From the NCBI GenBank assembly GCA_022813625.1, contig JAKLMB010000015.1, positions 558,001 to 622,000 of the forward strand: DNA of 64,000 bases, written 5' to 3'. Source of the stretch: Aaosphaeria pasadenensis. Lineage: Eukaryota; Ascomycota; Dothideomycetes; Pleosporales. The notes under the pieces are model-generated. The model did not search any database and was not told the DNA's origin. It saw nothing but the letters and a program-made list of their open reading frames with translations. A program made the translations under genes and the position numbers. This document shows, one piece after another, positions 12,901 through 25,684 of this stretch (its first letter is position 1; each line of letters begins with the position of its first letter).

Positions 12901-15900
12901 TCCTCATTTACGGTCGCCACATGCAGCAACCCTCAGCGGACCGCGCAGATCTGTTCAGTCGGAATCCGACGACTCGAGCATCCTACCAAGTCTAGTATAC
13001 TTACTCACTGCTAGTGATTCTCTCTCCTTGATAGCTTGCCGTTGACAACAATAACTCTGTAGATGGCCATTCCTTGGCGACAACCGGCCACTAGACTAGC
13101 CAGGTACCCCAAGACACGACGCATGGGGGCATTGAAGGGTCTATGGCAGTCCGGCTTCGCAAGGCAGGGTTTCTATGTCATGTATGTAATAATGACATTG
13201 ATCAAAAACTTTTCATCTTCATTCAAGCAAAAAGCCGATCACTTTTATCGGAGTACTTGGTAAACGGCAGAAAACTTCCCGGATGCAAGGAAGCGGTAGC
13301 AGCAGCGGCAGCAGTGACAATGACAACAAGCAAATGTGAAAAACCAATTAATCACTACGTGCGAAGCACTTCATATCCGATAAGTGTTTCAAATTGACAG
13401 AGACATATCGTAGCTATGTCGTCAAGCAGACGTATGTACATACAACGTGTGTTGAAGTCTGCAGTCGTAATTCGTGCTGCTGTTGCGAGCGATCCTCTTC
13501 CTCTCAGGCCCTTTCTGTCTACTAAAAGTATGTTCAACTGCAGTTCAACTTTCTGATGCAAGTCATGCTTCAACAGCACGCCAACCCTGCCGTGATGACA
13601 AGCTTTAAGTTGCACTCGCGAGGTCCCGCACAGACGCTGTGCTGCCTCTGAATCACAAAATATCGTAGGAAACGTACGATTCTCCCCACGCCACAAATCC
13701 CCCATCCGCTTTTCGCTCTCTCCTCTCTTTTTGCTCTAATCAATTATTTACTTCCCCAGGCACTTCTGAATTTGTCTCTCAGATTCAGGCGTTGCCCCGA
13801 GTGATATCAAAGCTTACGAGGACGAGCAGCCATATTTCCTCAAAAGGCTTGCCCAGCCTCAGCCCGAAAAAAGCAGTTATCGTCCATATCGAGAATACAC
13901 TGCATGAAAACGAACTTGCACGCTTCCCCGTTCAATCGCTTCCGTGTCGTCGTGCAGTCTGTCGTTGCTTTTAGTGCAATATATGGTAGGGATGTATGCT
14001 AATATTGGTTCCGCCTTTCCGGAAAGGGACTGTGACGAAACCACCAAACTGCAGCATGAAACAAACAGTCCACTCAAAGTCGCCATCTTTCATCACTCTC
14101 CCCCGCAACCTTCAAATCGTCTCTCTCATCGTCGATGGTACCTGAATTTCTCGAGTCATTGTACAATCCTCAAGGCGCCGAACGAACCGATGCCGTTCAT
14201 ATATGAAAGACTTATAGATGCCTATCACCATGATCCTCAGGAACATTTCCCAGGCAGGTGTACTCCGTGTATACTCATTAGAAAGAATGTAACCTTCAGT
14301 GATTACTTGGAGTAAAAGTGCTGCAGACTTGGCGGCCAGCCCCTTTGCATCGTCACTCCACGCGGGGGGATTCGGGAGCCTTCATCTCGCCCGTTCCTTC
14401 ACAATCTGTCACAATTGCCATCACAGTGCACTCGTCTTAATCGGATCAAGTGCCATGGGAAGAGGGATATCATGCACTGCTATTATCTTGACAAGCGCAG
14501 TTACCACTTTTCCAATTCAATGTGTGACTCGGCAAGGCTTTGGTGCGTTGCAATCCGACCCAGAGAGAAATGGAACGAAACACCGTCACCCGTACATGTG
14601 ATCGATGAAAATCTTCATTGGAAACTCTCATCACCCTCTAACATCAATTTGTTGAGCGCTTCCTCTAATACTGTGCGATTGTGGAGTATTGGAGTATCAA
14701 GGTCTGGACGTTTCGCTTGCCACTCTGTATGCACCCAGGTTCACCCTGCAAGCCATGGTCTTGTCCCAAAACACCAAATTGAAACGCCAAACGAAACAGG
14801 CCCTGAAGCCTTCAAATCCTTCTCCTAGCATCCTGCAATCGCTCGACCTCTCTGAGGCGGCAAAGTTGGATAGATCAGTCAGTGATGAGAGCGTATTTCT
14901 CTCGTACAATAGTGCGCACTAATCGTCACAGTACGGCGCGTATCCACAAACTGAAATTGTCTGAAAATAATTGCAATACTTTCCCTTTCCATTTGAATTT
15001 CTTTCCTCCTGATTCCGATTCGATCAATATGATAAGATGTGCTAACAGAGTTTCCAAAGCGCTTTTTACGTTGTCAACATTTATTCATTCAACATACTAC
15101 AAAACTCACAACAAAATACTGCACTAAGTCATGGCAACTCTTCAATTAATCTCTCTGTTTATTTCCTTTCGTATTAATTTGCCCTTACCAGATCTCCTTT
15201 CATGCACGTAACGTCTCCCTTAGCATGCCCTGCATCGGAAGACTTGGGATCCGAGACGACACTGCTCTTTCTACCCACTTCGGTGTCTGCGCCTGACTCG
15301 GTCCTCAACGTGATGACTAGCGAACTCCAGAGATCTGGAGCACCGTTGAGGAGGTTGAATGGATCCTGAATCTTGCAGCCATCGCTCTATGTCGCGTCTA
15401 ATAACACAGTGCGCATTTCCATTGCAGTTACTTGTATGCCCGACAAGGTCGTCCTTAGCCGAGTTGTCAATTCCGCAATGAGCATCTCCTTCGCCGACGC
15501 ATGCATCTCCTCTATGTATCGTATGCGTCTGGCGTTGAGTGGTGTTCCTTTCTAAACTTATGTCCTCGAGATACTGATTCGTCGCTACAGACCCAAACGT
15601 TTTCTTAACCACGCCTCATATACCCCCATATACCACTCGGTATATGGATCAATATCACAGCTTGCGGGGATATGCAATGCGCATCAGGGTCTTTCCTGGG
15701 AGAACCCATACATACGGTTATTATCGATAAGCCCATCAGCATGGCCTCTCAAGTTACCAAATAATGGTAAAAGGAAGTTCTCAGGATTCAATAATAGCCA
15801 TGGAATAACTACCAGAAATTCGGCTAATCTTGTACAGCGACTGAACCACTTCTCCACACTCCACACTCGAGACTCGAGACTCCACCAGACATACCAAGAT

Positions 15901-16191
15901 TCTCTTTTTCGCCCTTTAACCCGGTGCCGGGTCGAGCAATTCTTAAGTGCTACACTTATGATCGACAAGCCTGCTTGCGCCGTCTCTATTTCGCAGTCTG
16001 CAAACAGTCAAACTCTGACGTGGACGTCGAAGAACAACCGTCCGTGATCCTGGTTGGTCCAGCAATATCTGATCTGACCGGATCCTTGGACTTCCGAGCT
16101 CACGTTGCCTTGTGTAACTCACAACGCGGACCTCGATGGCCCGGAGAATATTTAGCGATTGTCGTACAAACAGCATCGAGCGAGATCTATG

Positions 16192-16216
16192 TTGCTTGTT
16201 TGCTTGCTTGCTTGCG
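16192..16216. repeat. TTGC/TGCT tetranucleotide repeat
   Basis: A run of about six TTGC-type tetranucleotides, running into a CG-alternating stretch (gctcgcgcgcg). It is a simple repeat in the gene-poor interval. Confidence 0.7.
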
Positions 16217-17346
16217 CTCGCGCGCGGTCTGCGTGCTCTGTGCGCCCATAAGAATACAAGGATGATTGCGTTATCCTTTGAGATGCTCGATTCTTTTCTC
16301 GATGAGGTATTCGAGATCTGGAAGTCTGCTGGACAGAGTGACAAACGGCCGTCGAACGCATTTACAAAGCGCCTCGCGGTACGAGCGCTTTCAGGACCGA
16401 GACCAACATACCCAAATTCAATCCAACCCAAGCCCACCAGACAGCATACACCCACAACATCCTCTGACCACTTTTCCCCTTTCCCCTCTTTCTTGCACCC
16501 TTCTCCCTTGCACCCCAAAAGTCGCATTTGCCGTACGCACCAGCTCGCCATGCAGCCCTCATGCAACGGCAAAATAGGAACCCCTTTCGCGGCCGGCCAG
16601 CCAGCCAACCTCGAGACATAACGGGGTCAAGGGAATGCTCTGCACACATCATGCACCATGCTTGCCCAAAAATTCCCAGAGTCTCGGATTTCGGAGACGA
16701 GGTATCGCTGCAAGCAAGGATTCCACACCCTCCCTTTTCCTCTTTCAGGCTTTCCCCGCAATGATGTTCATATCAGACTGTGGGCTGTTCTTATCACAAG
16801 GGGGTATATGTGGCCGGTTGTATGCGTCAATAAGTTAGTTACAGGATGCAAGATGCACAAGCACCATGTGGGCGATAAGATGGCCAGGGAGGGTCTGTCG
16901 TTCGTTGCATGCACGAAGGGTTCTGAGCTGGCAATGCGAGATGGTATATGATGCTGTCTGCGTGAAGGGAGTGACGGGGTAGCTGGTCAAGTGAGGGATG
17001 GATGGAGTATGATCTGATGTTCTCATCTTCAGTTTTCCCGGTTGTGGGTTGAGGAAATGCGGGGTTGGAGGGTACGATGTAGTATGCAAGTAGTGGTATG
17101 TATTTTTAGCCGTCTATAATCTTACATGTGTACATCTATGATACAAACTCGGACAAGGCGACCAGATTCAATAGCTTGAAGGTGAGGGATGATGGTTTGA
17201 CACCCATATCGTTTTTTCCCTCACTCTGCAGAAGACAAACACATCCGGGTTGTCTCGCGGGCACATCCGTCCACCATAATCCTTCCCTTTCCATCCCTCT
17301 TTTTCCCTTTGCGGCGGCTTGCATTACCCAAACGGTAACATGCCCT

Positions 17347-18955
17347 TTACCGCAACTCGACGCCTAACTTCGAGACCAATTGCTGGCGGAACTTCTCATG
17401 CAACTCGTTGGTCTCCTCGTTCGTCAAGGTCCTCTCCAGACTTCGGTAATTGGTTCGATAGCAGAGACTCTTCCTACCCATCTTGGGATGCGTGAATTCA
17501 TCCACCAGCCTGACGTCCTCGACAACGTCGCCGCAGATCTCTCTGGCGATCTCCATCACATCGTTCTCGTGGAACCCACCAGTGGGAGATAGGGGAGACG
17601 AGTTGCCACCGGCGGCGCTGGACGAACTACGTAGCCAGAAACTGACGTCCTTGATGCAGGCAGGGTACTTGGAGAAGGGGACGAAGCGTTGCATGGGCGT
17701 CGTCGAGCTGAATTGGGAGAGGAAGCGCGAGTCGGTCGACCAGAATAGGCGGATGTCGGGGATGGAGTAGAGCAGCATGGCGATGCGCTCGAGGCCGATG
17801 CCAAAGGCCCACCCCTTTCGGGTAGTTACGCCTGCGTTGGTGAGGATGGACTGCTGGACGATGCCGCAGCCTAGGACTTCCAGCCAGTCGCCTTGCCAGA
17901 ATACCTCGAGCTCCCAGGACGGTGACGTAAAGGGGAAGTAGGCCTCCACCCATCGCATCTTCAAAGGCTCAGGGGGTGTCGAGGAGGAGGGATCAGTGGC
18001 CTTGCGTGCAGCGTCGAAGATGGCCACCACGACATCTTCGAGCGAGCGTTTGAGATGGGCGGCCATTGCCTCCACTTCGGCAGGTGAATGACCTGGCTGC
18101 AGAGGGTTGCGTTCGGGGTGGTGGACGGGGTTGGGGTCCTCAACGTCGATGTCGTGTTTAGGGATCTTGGCTACATCGTCCCAAATTACTTGTTCGAGCG
18201 GCTTCCCCGCTTCTGCACCTACATCTTGGTCCCATGTGCGCGCGCCCTCCATCTGATGGAAGACGGGGTAGTGGCTGCGGTCTATTGCATCCCTTCGGTA
18301 CACGTCTGCACTTATTAGATAGCCGGCACTTTCTTTGGCGCGAAACGTATCCGCTTGGTGGGCTGATGTGTGCGTGCGGAGGACCGTCTCCTTGTTTAGA
18401 TAGTATGTGTCGGTCCGGCTGCGACCAACGTGGTCTGCAGGAAATCCCAATGAGTCGAAGTTTTGTTTGACTGAAACCACGGGAAAAAGTTCATTGTGTG
18501 TCTTGAATTCTGGAAAGCGTGACTCGATGAGTTTGCGTGTCAGAGCTATGGGATGGTCGGGTTGAAGGTGCAATCGACGAGATATGGCACCCAGTATTGT
18601 TGAAGGTGTGTTCATCCATTCGTCTGTCTTATAGGTCCTTCCTTCTATCTTAACTTCATTTGTCGACGATGCTCCTATCATCTCTTTAGAATTATTCCTG
18701 AATTTAACGAGAGTGTGAACAGATAAATTTATACAGGAGACATTGGAAAACTCAAGGCATGCAAGGACAGTATGTCACCCAATTCCATTCATTCCGAGGA
18801 GCTCAAAGTGAGTTTGATACGATCCTCCACTCAGGAGAACATGACCCTCTGTAGACCATGTAGATAGATAATGAAGTGAACAGGGCGATCATGTGATCGG
18901 AAGCTTCTTACCTGAAGAAAATCGAACTGGAGTCGACAAAAGAGGTCGCAGCCAT
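17347..18955 (-). CDS. MSF1: Mitochondrial phenylalanyl-tRNA synthetase
   Basis: This is a single-chain class II synthetase that charges mitochondrial tRNA(Phe). Exon 2 (18697-17347) alone encodes 444 residues from the first Met. I added a 44-base first exon (18955-18912) because it starts with ATG, ends at GTAAG and joins in phase across a 214-base intron, giving 464 residues with a Ser/Phe-rich N-terminus suited to mitochondrial import. Motif 2 (HQMEGARTW) and motif 3 (GLERIAMLL) are visible. The last 95 residues, from about PFSKYPACIKDVSFWL, form the anticodon-binding FDX-ACB domain typical of the organellar enzyme. The gene is divergent from DIC1, another mitochondrial protein, with about 414 bases between the starts. 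The family call is very safe; the first exon is likely but unproven. Confidence 0.94.
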
Positions 18956-19369
18956 GTAGATTGAGCCTGTCTCGATGCTCTTATCCTCGCTCCCCCATTT
19001 ATTCGACAACACGATGTTAAGGACACTGGTATTCGCATGGTCGCTCCCAATTGATGTATGAATGTTCAAGTTGGGATGGGATGCGGTCTATGCCATGTCC
19101 CTCTCCCGCGAGTGACAAACGCGCCTGCCCACGCGAGTGCCAAGCCATCGAAAAGCTACCGACAGCCGACACCCGCAAGCTCCAATTTTCCCAATGACGT
19201 CCCGTCGTCGCACTCAAATCTACCTCCGAATCGCCCACTCTTTCAATCCATAAAGTTGCCCTTTCTCCTCCCCCGGACCCCACAGTCCTATACTTGTATC
19301 TCGGTCGCGGTCTTCTCCTCGACATATCATGCAAAGTCTGCAGATTTCACGAGGACAAGGAAACGCAAG
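18956..19369. promoter_or_regulatory. Bidirectional promoter MSF1 / DIC1
   Basis: These 414 bases lie between two divergent start codons, both of nuclear genes for mitochondrial proteins. The side facing DIC1 is C- and pyrimidine-rich from about 19170 onward, as in fungal 5' leaders. No TATA box was obvious. Its role as a shared promoter is inferred from layout. Confidence 0.5.
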
Positions 19370-20449
19370 ATGCCGGCTCTCGAGAAAAAGATGAGCGCTG
19401 CCGAGGTCAAGAAAGATCAGGATGTGAAGAAGGCACCTATACATTATCCCTTCTGGTTTGGTGGAAGCGCAAGCTGTTGTGCGGCACTATTCACTCATCC
19501 TCTAGATCTCAGTATGTTTTATTCCCACAATTGACCTTTCTCTCTTGCTAACTATTCGAAGTCAAGGTATTTTCACTAGACCGCCCACAGCAAACCCAGC
19601 AAGACTCATGCGTATAGGTCCGATTACAAACACAAGCACACGATGGCCCCCGAAGAAACATGCTTCAGATGTTCGTCCATGTCGCTAAGGACGATGGTGT
19701 TCGTGGATTATACCGCGGTGTAAGTTGCTTAGGCGCATCATTGGCATATCAAAAAGTACTTATCGCATCCGCAGCTCTCCGCCGCCCAACTCCGCCAATT
19801 GACCTACAGCATGACGCGCTTCGGCGTCTACGAGGAACTCAAGGAGAAGTTTACCACACCCACGAAGAAGCCGTCCTTCCTCACGCTCGTTGGCATAGCC
19901 TCCGCGTCCGGATTCCTGGGCGGGGTGGCAGGAAACCCAGGTGACATCCTCAACGTGCGCATGCAACACGACGCTGCGCTCCCTCGCGAGCAGCGCCGGA
20001 ACTATAAACATGCCCTCGACGGACTCATCCGTATGGCGCGGGAGGAGGGCGTAACCTCGCTGTGGAAAGGCGTGTGGCCGAACTCGTCTCGAGCAGTCCT
20101 CATGACTGTCGGACAGTTGGCAACGTACGACGGGTTCAAGAGCACTTTGTTGGAATACACAAGTCTCAAGGACAATCTGTTTACACATTTCACGGCATCC
20201 TTCCTTGCCGGTTTCGTCGCTACGACTATCTGCTCCCCTGTCGACGTGATCAAAACCCGCGTTATGAGCTCGAACGATAAGAAATCGATCGTCAGCCTCA
20301 TCAAGGACACTACACGCGCTGAGGGGCTCCGCTGGATGTTCAAGGGCTGGGTACCTAGCTTCATCCGCGTGGGTCCCCACACAGTCCTCACATTCCTCTT
20401 CCTCGAGCAGCACAAGAAGCTGTACCGACAATTGTCCAGTACCGATTAA
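19370..20449 (+). CDS. DIC1: Mitochondrial dicarboxylate carrier (SLC25 family)
   Basis: An inner-membrane antiporter exchanging malate or succinate for phosphate. The model has exons 19370-19511, a 5-base microexon 19562-19566 (TCAAG), 19618-19719 and 19775-20449, giving 307 residues. The microexon restores the frame so that the first repeat reads HPLDLIKVRLQTQ. The second and third carrier signatures are NPGDILNVRMQ and SPVDVIKTRV, so all three tandem repeats (about 20-105, 120-210, 215-305) are intact. The short N-terminus and repeat motifs resemble yeast DIC1 and not the oxoglutarate or citrate carriers, but substrate assignment by reading alone is less certain than the family. Introns are 50, 51 and 55 bases, each with GT...AG ends. 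Confidence 0.9.
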
Positions 20450-21196
20450 AAGACCCTCAACATAACCCATTGGTACACATTTCTGATTTTTCTCTTTCTT
20501 TTCCTTTTGCGCCTGAATTCGCTGTTTTGGGGAGGTCAGCTTTTCGCACCCATGCGATTTTTGCTATACTTTATCGCAAGCTCTCTTGTTCGCATGCATT
20601 CAAAGGCGTTTATTACTTACTACTGCATTGGCTGGGGGTACATAGATCTGTGTGTTTGCTCATAGACCACGTACATATACCGACTTATATAGACATATAT
20701 GCATGCCAATGCGAACCTTATCATTACACCACTTTCATCCATCATGATGCTTTCCTGAGAAAGCATGTGCGGCTAAAGACACGAAAAAAAATCAATTTCA
20801 ACAAGTTGAAGTAGTTGTATATTTGTCAAGAACATCAGAGCAACTTGCGTAAATGACATATAGTTCACATGCAACATTCGATTCCATTGGATTTTGATGG
20901 GGTGAAGTCACTCAAAGCGCTACTGGAGGAAGATCGGTCGAACAATTCATTGCTACAAAACACGATAAAAGTCCTCAACAGACACATTGCAAAATATGTC
21001 AATCTCAAATCAGCGATACATATTCTTATGACTGTCCGATTCCGAGATAAATGTCAATAATGGGCATCACATGGTTGGCGACTGGATCTGACGTAGTGCA
21101 TGTACATACTTGCACGTAATAGTTGATCATAGTAGGAAACTCAATTGAAACTCAATGAGTCAATCGATACCTACCCAGCGCAAGATTAACTGAACT
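20450..21196. other. Convergent 3' region between DIC1 and AMA1
   Basis: Both flanking genes end here. The interval is AT-rich with T-runs after DIC1 and holds only short frames (for example 20869-21060). I see nothing else in it; it should contain the two 3' UTRs and poly(A) sites. Confidence 0.5.
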
Positions 21197-24005
21197 TCAG
21201 CGGATGATCTGGTCGCAGATCCGCTCAATCCCGTGGAAGTTCTCGAGGATCTCACTGTTCCCAAGCGACCCTGCGCTGATTCCCAAGCCCTTTTTGTTCT
21301 CCGTCCAAATCTCATGAAACCGAATGGCCGCGTCACTTGCAGCTACCACTATACACCCCTCTTCCAACCTTTGATCTTGCCAAGTGCTGTCCTCTTTAAG
21401 TTCTCGGTTGTGGATAGGGCCACCGGGGTAGGGAATCGCAAACAATGCGCGATTCTCATCGTACCATGGAATCGCCACCACCTGCTCGCAAGATGGCCAC
21501 GCGAAGACAGCGATGCGAAATGGATGTTCTGGCTGGGCGAAACCAAATGTTGCCGCAATCTCCTTGCGGTTTTTGCTCCAGATCAAACTTGTAACTTGTG
21601 CTGCACAGTCGATAGTTGCTAGACATGCGCCAGAAAAAGTGTGGTAAAAATGTATGCACCGATCATTCGAACCACCCCTAACGGCTAGAAGACCACGTTG
21701 CCAAGGACAGAATGCGATAGCCTTGACGGCAGCATTAAGTTCCCATCTGTGTTTCTCGCGACCAGTATCATTGATGATATCAGAGCCCGATAAGGACACC
21801 GTTAGGATCCTTTCACCGTTGGACCCATAACGGAGATCGAGATTACCTGCTGATAGGTCTGAGCGATTGTGAAGTATCTTCTTTGTTTCAAAGAGATAGC
21901 AGGCATTGTCATTGCCCCCGCTGGCAAAGAATTCGCCGTCCGAAGACCAAGATAGGCCACAGATCTGCTGGGTATGGAAGCTCATGCGAGCCAGGAGTAC
22001 AAGTGTACCATTCCAACCAAATAGGGCACTTTCTGTCTCATTTGGCCATTCCACTGAATAGAAGTATATGTGTCCGGCTTCATCTCCGACGAGAAGTTCC
22101 TCCGTGGGAACTAACATTTCCATGTCCCTTCGAGAAGGTCGTCTGACAATGGTAGGCCGAAAGGAGACACAGGAGATTGGTTTCGGCTGCTCAGCATGAA
22201 ACCGAACTTCGGTATCAAATGGACTCCAAAGGGATAACCGGCCATCTGCTCGACCGACTGCTAGAATTGCCTGTGCACCCTGTACGGAGGAAAAAGCGAG
22301 TGAGGTGACATGCTGTGCGTCCGAACGTGCCACGATATTGAGAGATTCTGGCGTATCCACTCCCTTACGCTCTGACCAAATGTGAATAAAGTTACCTAGT
22401 CCAACAGCTAAGCATCGTGCTGAATGGGAGTAGGCGAGAAGGGAACAATAGTAATCATCGCGCAGCTGGGGTGCGTCCAGAACTGTGGTTTGGATCAGTT
22501 TTAAGTTGAACCTTCAATGATCAAGACATATCTGAAAGGTAAAACAGGCACTGCCCTCATCTTAGTCGACGAATTGCGCCGGAGGCCTACATCATTCCTG
22601 TTAGCGAGTATGCTTGTATGTACCTAATTATATGAAACAAACGAGGAATATGCCCCTCCTGGGCCCATTCATTGTCTTTCCAGACATGCTTGGTGCTACC
22701 TTGCTGTACAACCCCGGACTTCGGTGAGTTTGTTCCTTCAGTATCGTCTGCTGTTGTACTGTGACCTAGGATTCGGGCCGCCATGTCTACGTCTAATGCG
22801 AGTGCAATACGGCCCTCGTACGCTTCAAGCTCAGCATCAGGATCGGAGCTATTCAGGAAGGAGGAAGTATATAATGGCGCATTCGTGCCAGCCCCAAGAT
22901 ATCCAGCCCTCCCAGCATAGACACCCGCAACTGTATCAGTGACCACGGAGGAGCCACCCACATTCCACACTGAACCAGCGCTAACCTGACGAGTACCGAG
23001 AATTGCGCTGTTCCTGCGAAGAGGCACGTTTGGAAGACTGCGAACAATGCTTGCCCGACTGGTAAGTGCAGAATGTGCCTGTTGCAAGCTTCTCAGCTCG
23101 GCATTCATTCTACCACTTCTTCGGAGACGGCGGCTGAAGGGATCTGAGCCACGTGGCCTCCCAGATAGCACACTCTCTTCTTCGGCGAGTCGACTAGAGG
23201 GTTTGTTCAACTCAAAACTTTGTCTAGTGACATAGGGAGGTCGCCGGGACGAAACGAAACGATCTGGCGTTTGACTTTGACTACGTGTCGGAGACAACAG
23301 GCCACCTCTGGCAGCCCATTGGGTGGACCTGAGAGGTGAGCTAGAACTACGGATCGGGATGCGGGATAATTGGAAGGGGTTGCCTTTCTCGATTTCGTCA
23401 TACATCGATACTTCGGGATCCAAAACTTCGAATGCACTCGACGGTTCATTGGCAACAGGTGTAGTCGACCGAGAAGGGTCGCAAGAATCATCTTGGCCGT
23501 CAATTGGAATCCGCCCATCAGTATGGACTATTGTTGAACGAAAGTGATGTTCGCTATGCTCCATGGCCGAGGATTGAAGCGGAGACGCGGTTGGATCACG
23601 ATTGTTATGATCAAGCTTAGAGATATCGGGAGGGCTACTTGAATGTGTAGAACAAATTGAAGCGGCTAGCGGTATCAATTTGGAGCCTGCCTGTGGCTGT
23701 TCCAAGGAGGTACTTTTGAACGCAAACGATTCCCATCCTATCTCAGCTTTACGTCCATCTGGAGATGAAAGGGGATAGGAAGCATCTCCAGAAAACCTAG
23801 TAGGAGAACTTGGTGAAAGTGGTAGGTTAAGGTCATAGGTTGTATCTCGGAAAGAAAAGCAACTTTTCGCTTTTCGGGGTGATCCCCAAGGGGTTGAAGG
23901 AGCAGACCAGTTGCATGTGCTGTCGCTTTTTGTTGGAGATAATGGCGGAGGGGTGACGAGTCCGGCCCTGAGACTGCTTTCCTCGATATTATCCATATCT
24001 GCCAT
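21197..24005 (-). CDS. AMA1: Cdc20/Fizzy-family APC/C activator, meiotic AMA1/Mfr1 type
   Basis: Members of this family bind the anaphase-promoting complex and select substrates; AMA1/Mfr1 does so in meiosis and sporulation. Two exons (24005-22624 and 22511-21197) give about 898 residues. The N-terminal half (1 to about 440) is disordered with many SP/TP sites and carries a C-box at residues 248-254 (DRFVSSR). The second exon begins with the family block VLDAPQLRDDYYCSLLAYS and continues through about seven WD40 blades. The protein ends in Ile-Arg, the IR tail that docks on APC/C TPR subunits. C-box, WD40 propeller and IR tail together make the family certain. The AMA1 subtype rests on the DDYYCSLLAYS context and long N-terminus. 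The splice acceptor of the single intron is approximate. Confidence 0.85.
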
Positions 24006-24458
24006 TTCAGTCTATGGGATTTGTATGAAGACTAATGGTTGTGCTGCCGATCTGATTCTTGGGCCATAGTCGAAACGAGCGAAGGTCAGTTGCACAAGAC
24101 ACGAATCGCGGTTGATGAGGATAAGAATGAGCTAGTGCAGTAATTCAATTACCGTCAATATTACTGCCGTGTTAGTATGCACTCGGTATGGCGAGCTGCT
24201 TTGGTAAAGGGAGTTCGCAGATTCAAGAGGGATAGTAACGTAAGGTACGACGAGTAAGGTAGGGAGAGGATGTATCAACTGTTTACGGACAAGTGGGGGT
24301 GAAGAAGGTGCCCCACCCCACCTACTTGTATGAACCTTATCGATAACGAACGGAGGAAGCGTTTCGCCGCCTATGAGACAAACACCAACCAAGGCAGTTG
24401 TGAAGCAGAGCTACGAGTAGGCTAGGCTTTTGATACCCAGGTGCCTGTGTTTCTCGAT
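24006..24458. promoter_or_regulatory. Bidirectional promoter AMA1 / BET4
   Basis: These 453 bases separate two divergent start codons, so both promoters must lie here or overlap the genes. No clear TATA box or known operator was seen. Confidence 0.45.
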
Positions 24459-25662
24459 ATGGCCAGCGTAAGTCTTCCAGCTACTGTCATTAACGCCTTG
24501 TTGCTTCCTCAACTAACCTGCCATTAGCATGGAGTGTCGCGAGCAGCCGCGACAACTGTGCGTTCGGAGGAGGCACGTCAGAAGGAGCTGCAACAAATCG
24601 ATACTTACAAGGATCTTGTCAATCAGGTCAATGCAAAGGTGAGCACATACATGCTACCTCAAGGAACTTAGACTTACCGCGGTGGTGTCGCAGATTGTAG
24701 AGAGGCAGTATACCATAGAGGTATTGAGTCTCATTACCAAGCTCCTCAACGAGAACCCGGAGTATTATACGATATGGAACCACCGACGTCGCGTCCTCAT
24801 TACGCTCCTCGCATTAGACCCAGTTGATCGTGGCGACAGAGCTTCCCCAGAAGAGCTGATAGAGAGTGATCTTCAGCTTACCTTTTCGCTCCTCCGCAAA
24901 TTTCCCAAATGCTATTGGATATGGAATCACAGGGATTGGATACTGCAGAAGGGAGAGTCTACGCTCGAAGCCGATACAACGCGGAGATTATGGTCAGGAG
25001 AGTTGCAATTAGTCAACAAGATGCTTCATGCCGATAGTCGCAATTTTCATGCATGGAGCTACCGGCGATTTGTTGTCGCGCAGCTTGACCGAATACAATC
25101 TGGCTCAAACGCCAATGCAGAAGCGCATAAGTCCATGACTGAGTCGGAATTCGAGTACACCACGAAGATGATCAAGATAAACCTGTCCAATTTCTCCGCT
25201 TGGCACAACAGGAGTCGGCTTATTCCTCGCCTGTTGGACGAGCGTAAAGCGGACCACAACGCTCGGCGCCAGTTGCTTGACAACGAGCTGGAATTAATAT
25301 GTACAGCTATCAATACAGATCCTTTTGACCAATCCATTTGGTACTACCACCAATATCTGATGAGTACTTTGGCACCAGATTGTCCAGAACAGAGCAAGAT
25401 TGTCCCCAATCTGACCACAGAAGATCGAACGAAATATTACGCGCATGAGATGGAGTACATACAAGAGATATTGGAGGATGAAGCAGACTGCAAATGGATA
25501 TATGAGTCATTACTGCATGTCGCCCAATGTTTTCTAGTGATAGACGCAGGAACGGATTTGTTCACAACATCAGATATGCGTAACTGGCTGGAAAATCTTC
25601 AAAGGCTTGATCCCCTGCGAAAAGGGCGTTGGGAAGAAGTTGGTGCGAGTTTGGGTATATAG
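24459..25662 (+). CDS. BET4: Rab geranylgeranyltransferase (GGTase II) alpha subunit
   Basis: The alpha subunit pairs with BET2 to prenylate Rab/Ypt GTPases delivered by the escort protein. Three exons (24459-24467, 24528-24638, 24694-25662) give 362 residues. The first coding exon holds only three codons (Met-Ala-Ser) before a GTAAGT donor. Five prenyltransferase alpha repeats are visible, each with the Trp-rich core: YTIWNHRR, YWIWNHRDWIL, FHAWSYRRFVV, FSAWHNRSRLI and SIWYYHQYLM. The large insert of mammalian RabGGTA is absent, as in yeast. The RAM2 farnesyltransferase alpha subunit is the nearest alternative, but the N-terminus (HGVSRAA...KELQQIDTYKDLVNQV) is of BET4 type. The stop lies 22 bases from the stop of the convergent small gene. 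Confidence 0.92.
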
Positions 25663-25684
25663 AGATTGAAGCAAACAAACATTG

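Larger units (their letters stand above)
9376..17346. other. Gene-poor interval of about 8 kb
   Basis: No frame in this interval could be supported as a gene. The ORFs are short, lack family motifs, overlap on several frames and do not join by plausible introns. The base composition is mixed (near 50% GC), so it is not an obvious RIP-mutated AT-rich block. The only internal structure I could mark is short tandem repeats. It lies upstream of the coiled-coil gene (minus) and downstream of MSF1 (minus), so the left end should contain the promoter of the former. Long non-coding RNA or lineage-specific genes with many introns cannot be excluded. Confidence 0.5.

Noticed and set aside
15271..15612. 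Possible retroelement remnant around a 113-codon ORF
   Set aside because: I looked for reverse-transcriptase or RNase H motifs in all frames and found none.
15943..16608. 221-codon minus-strand ORF and a 161-codon plus-strand ORF in the same place
   Set aside because: Mutual overlap, no domain, several alternative frames open; GC-rich stop-poor stretch.
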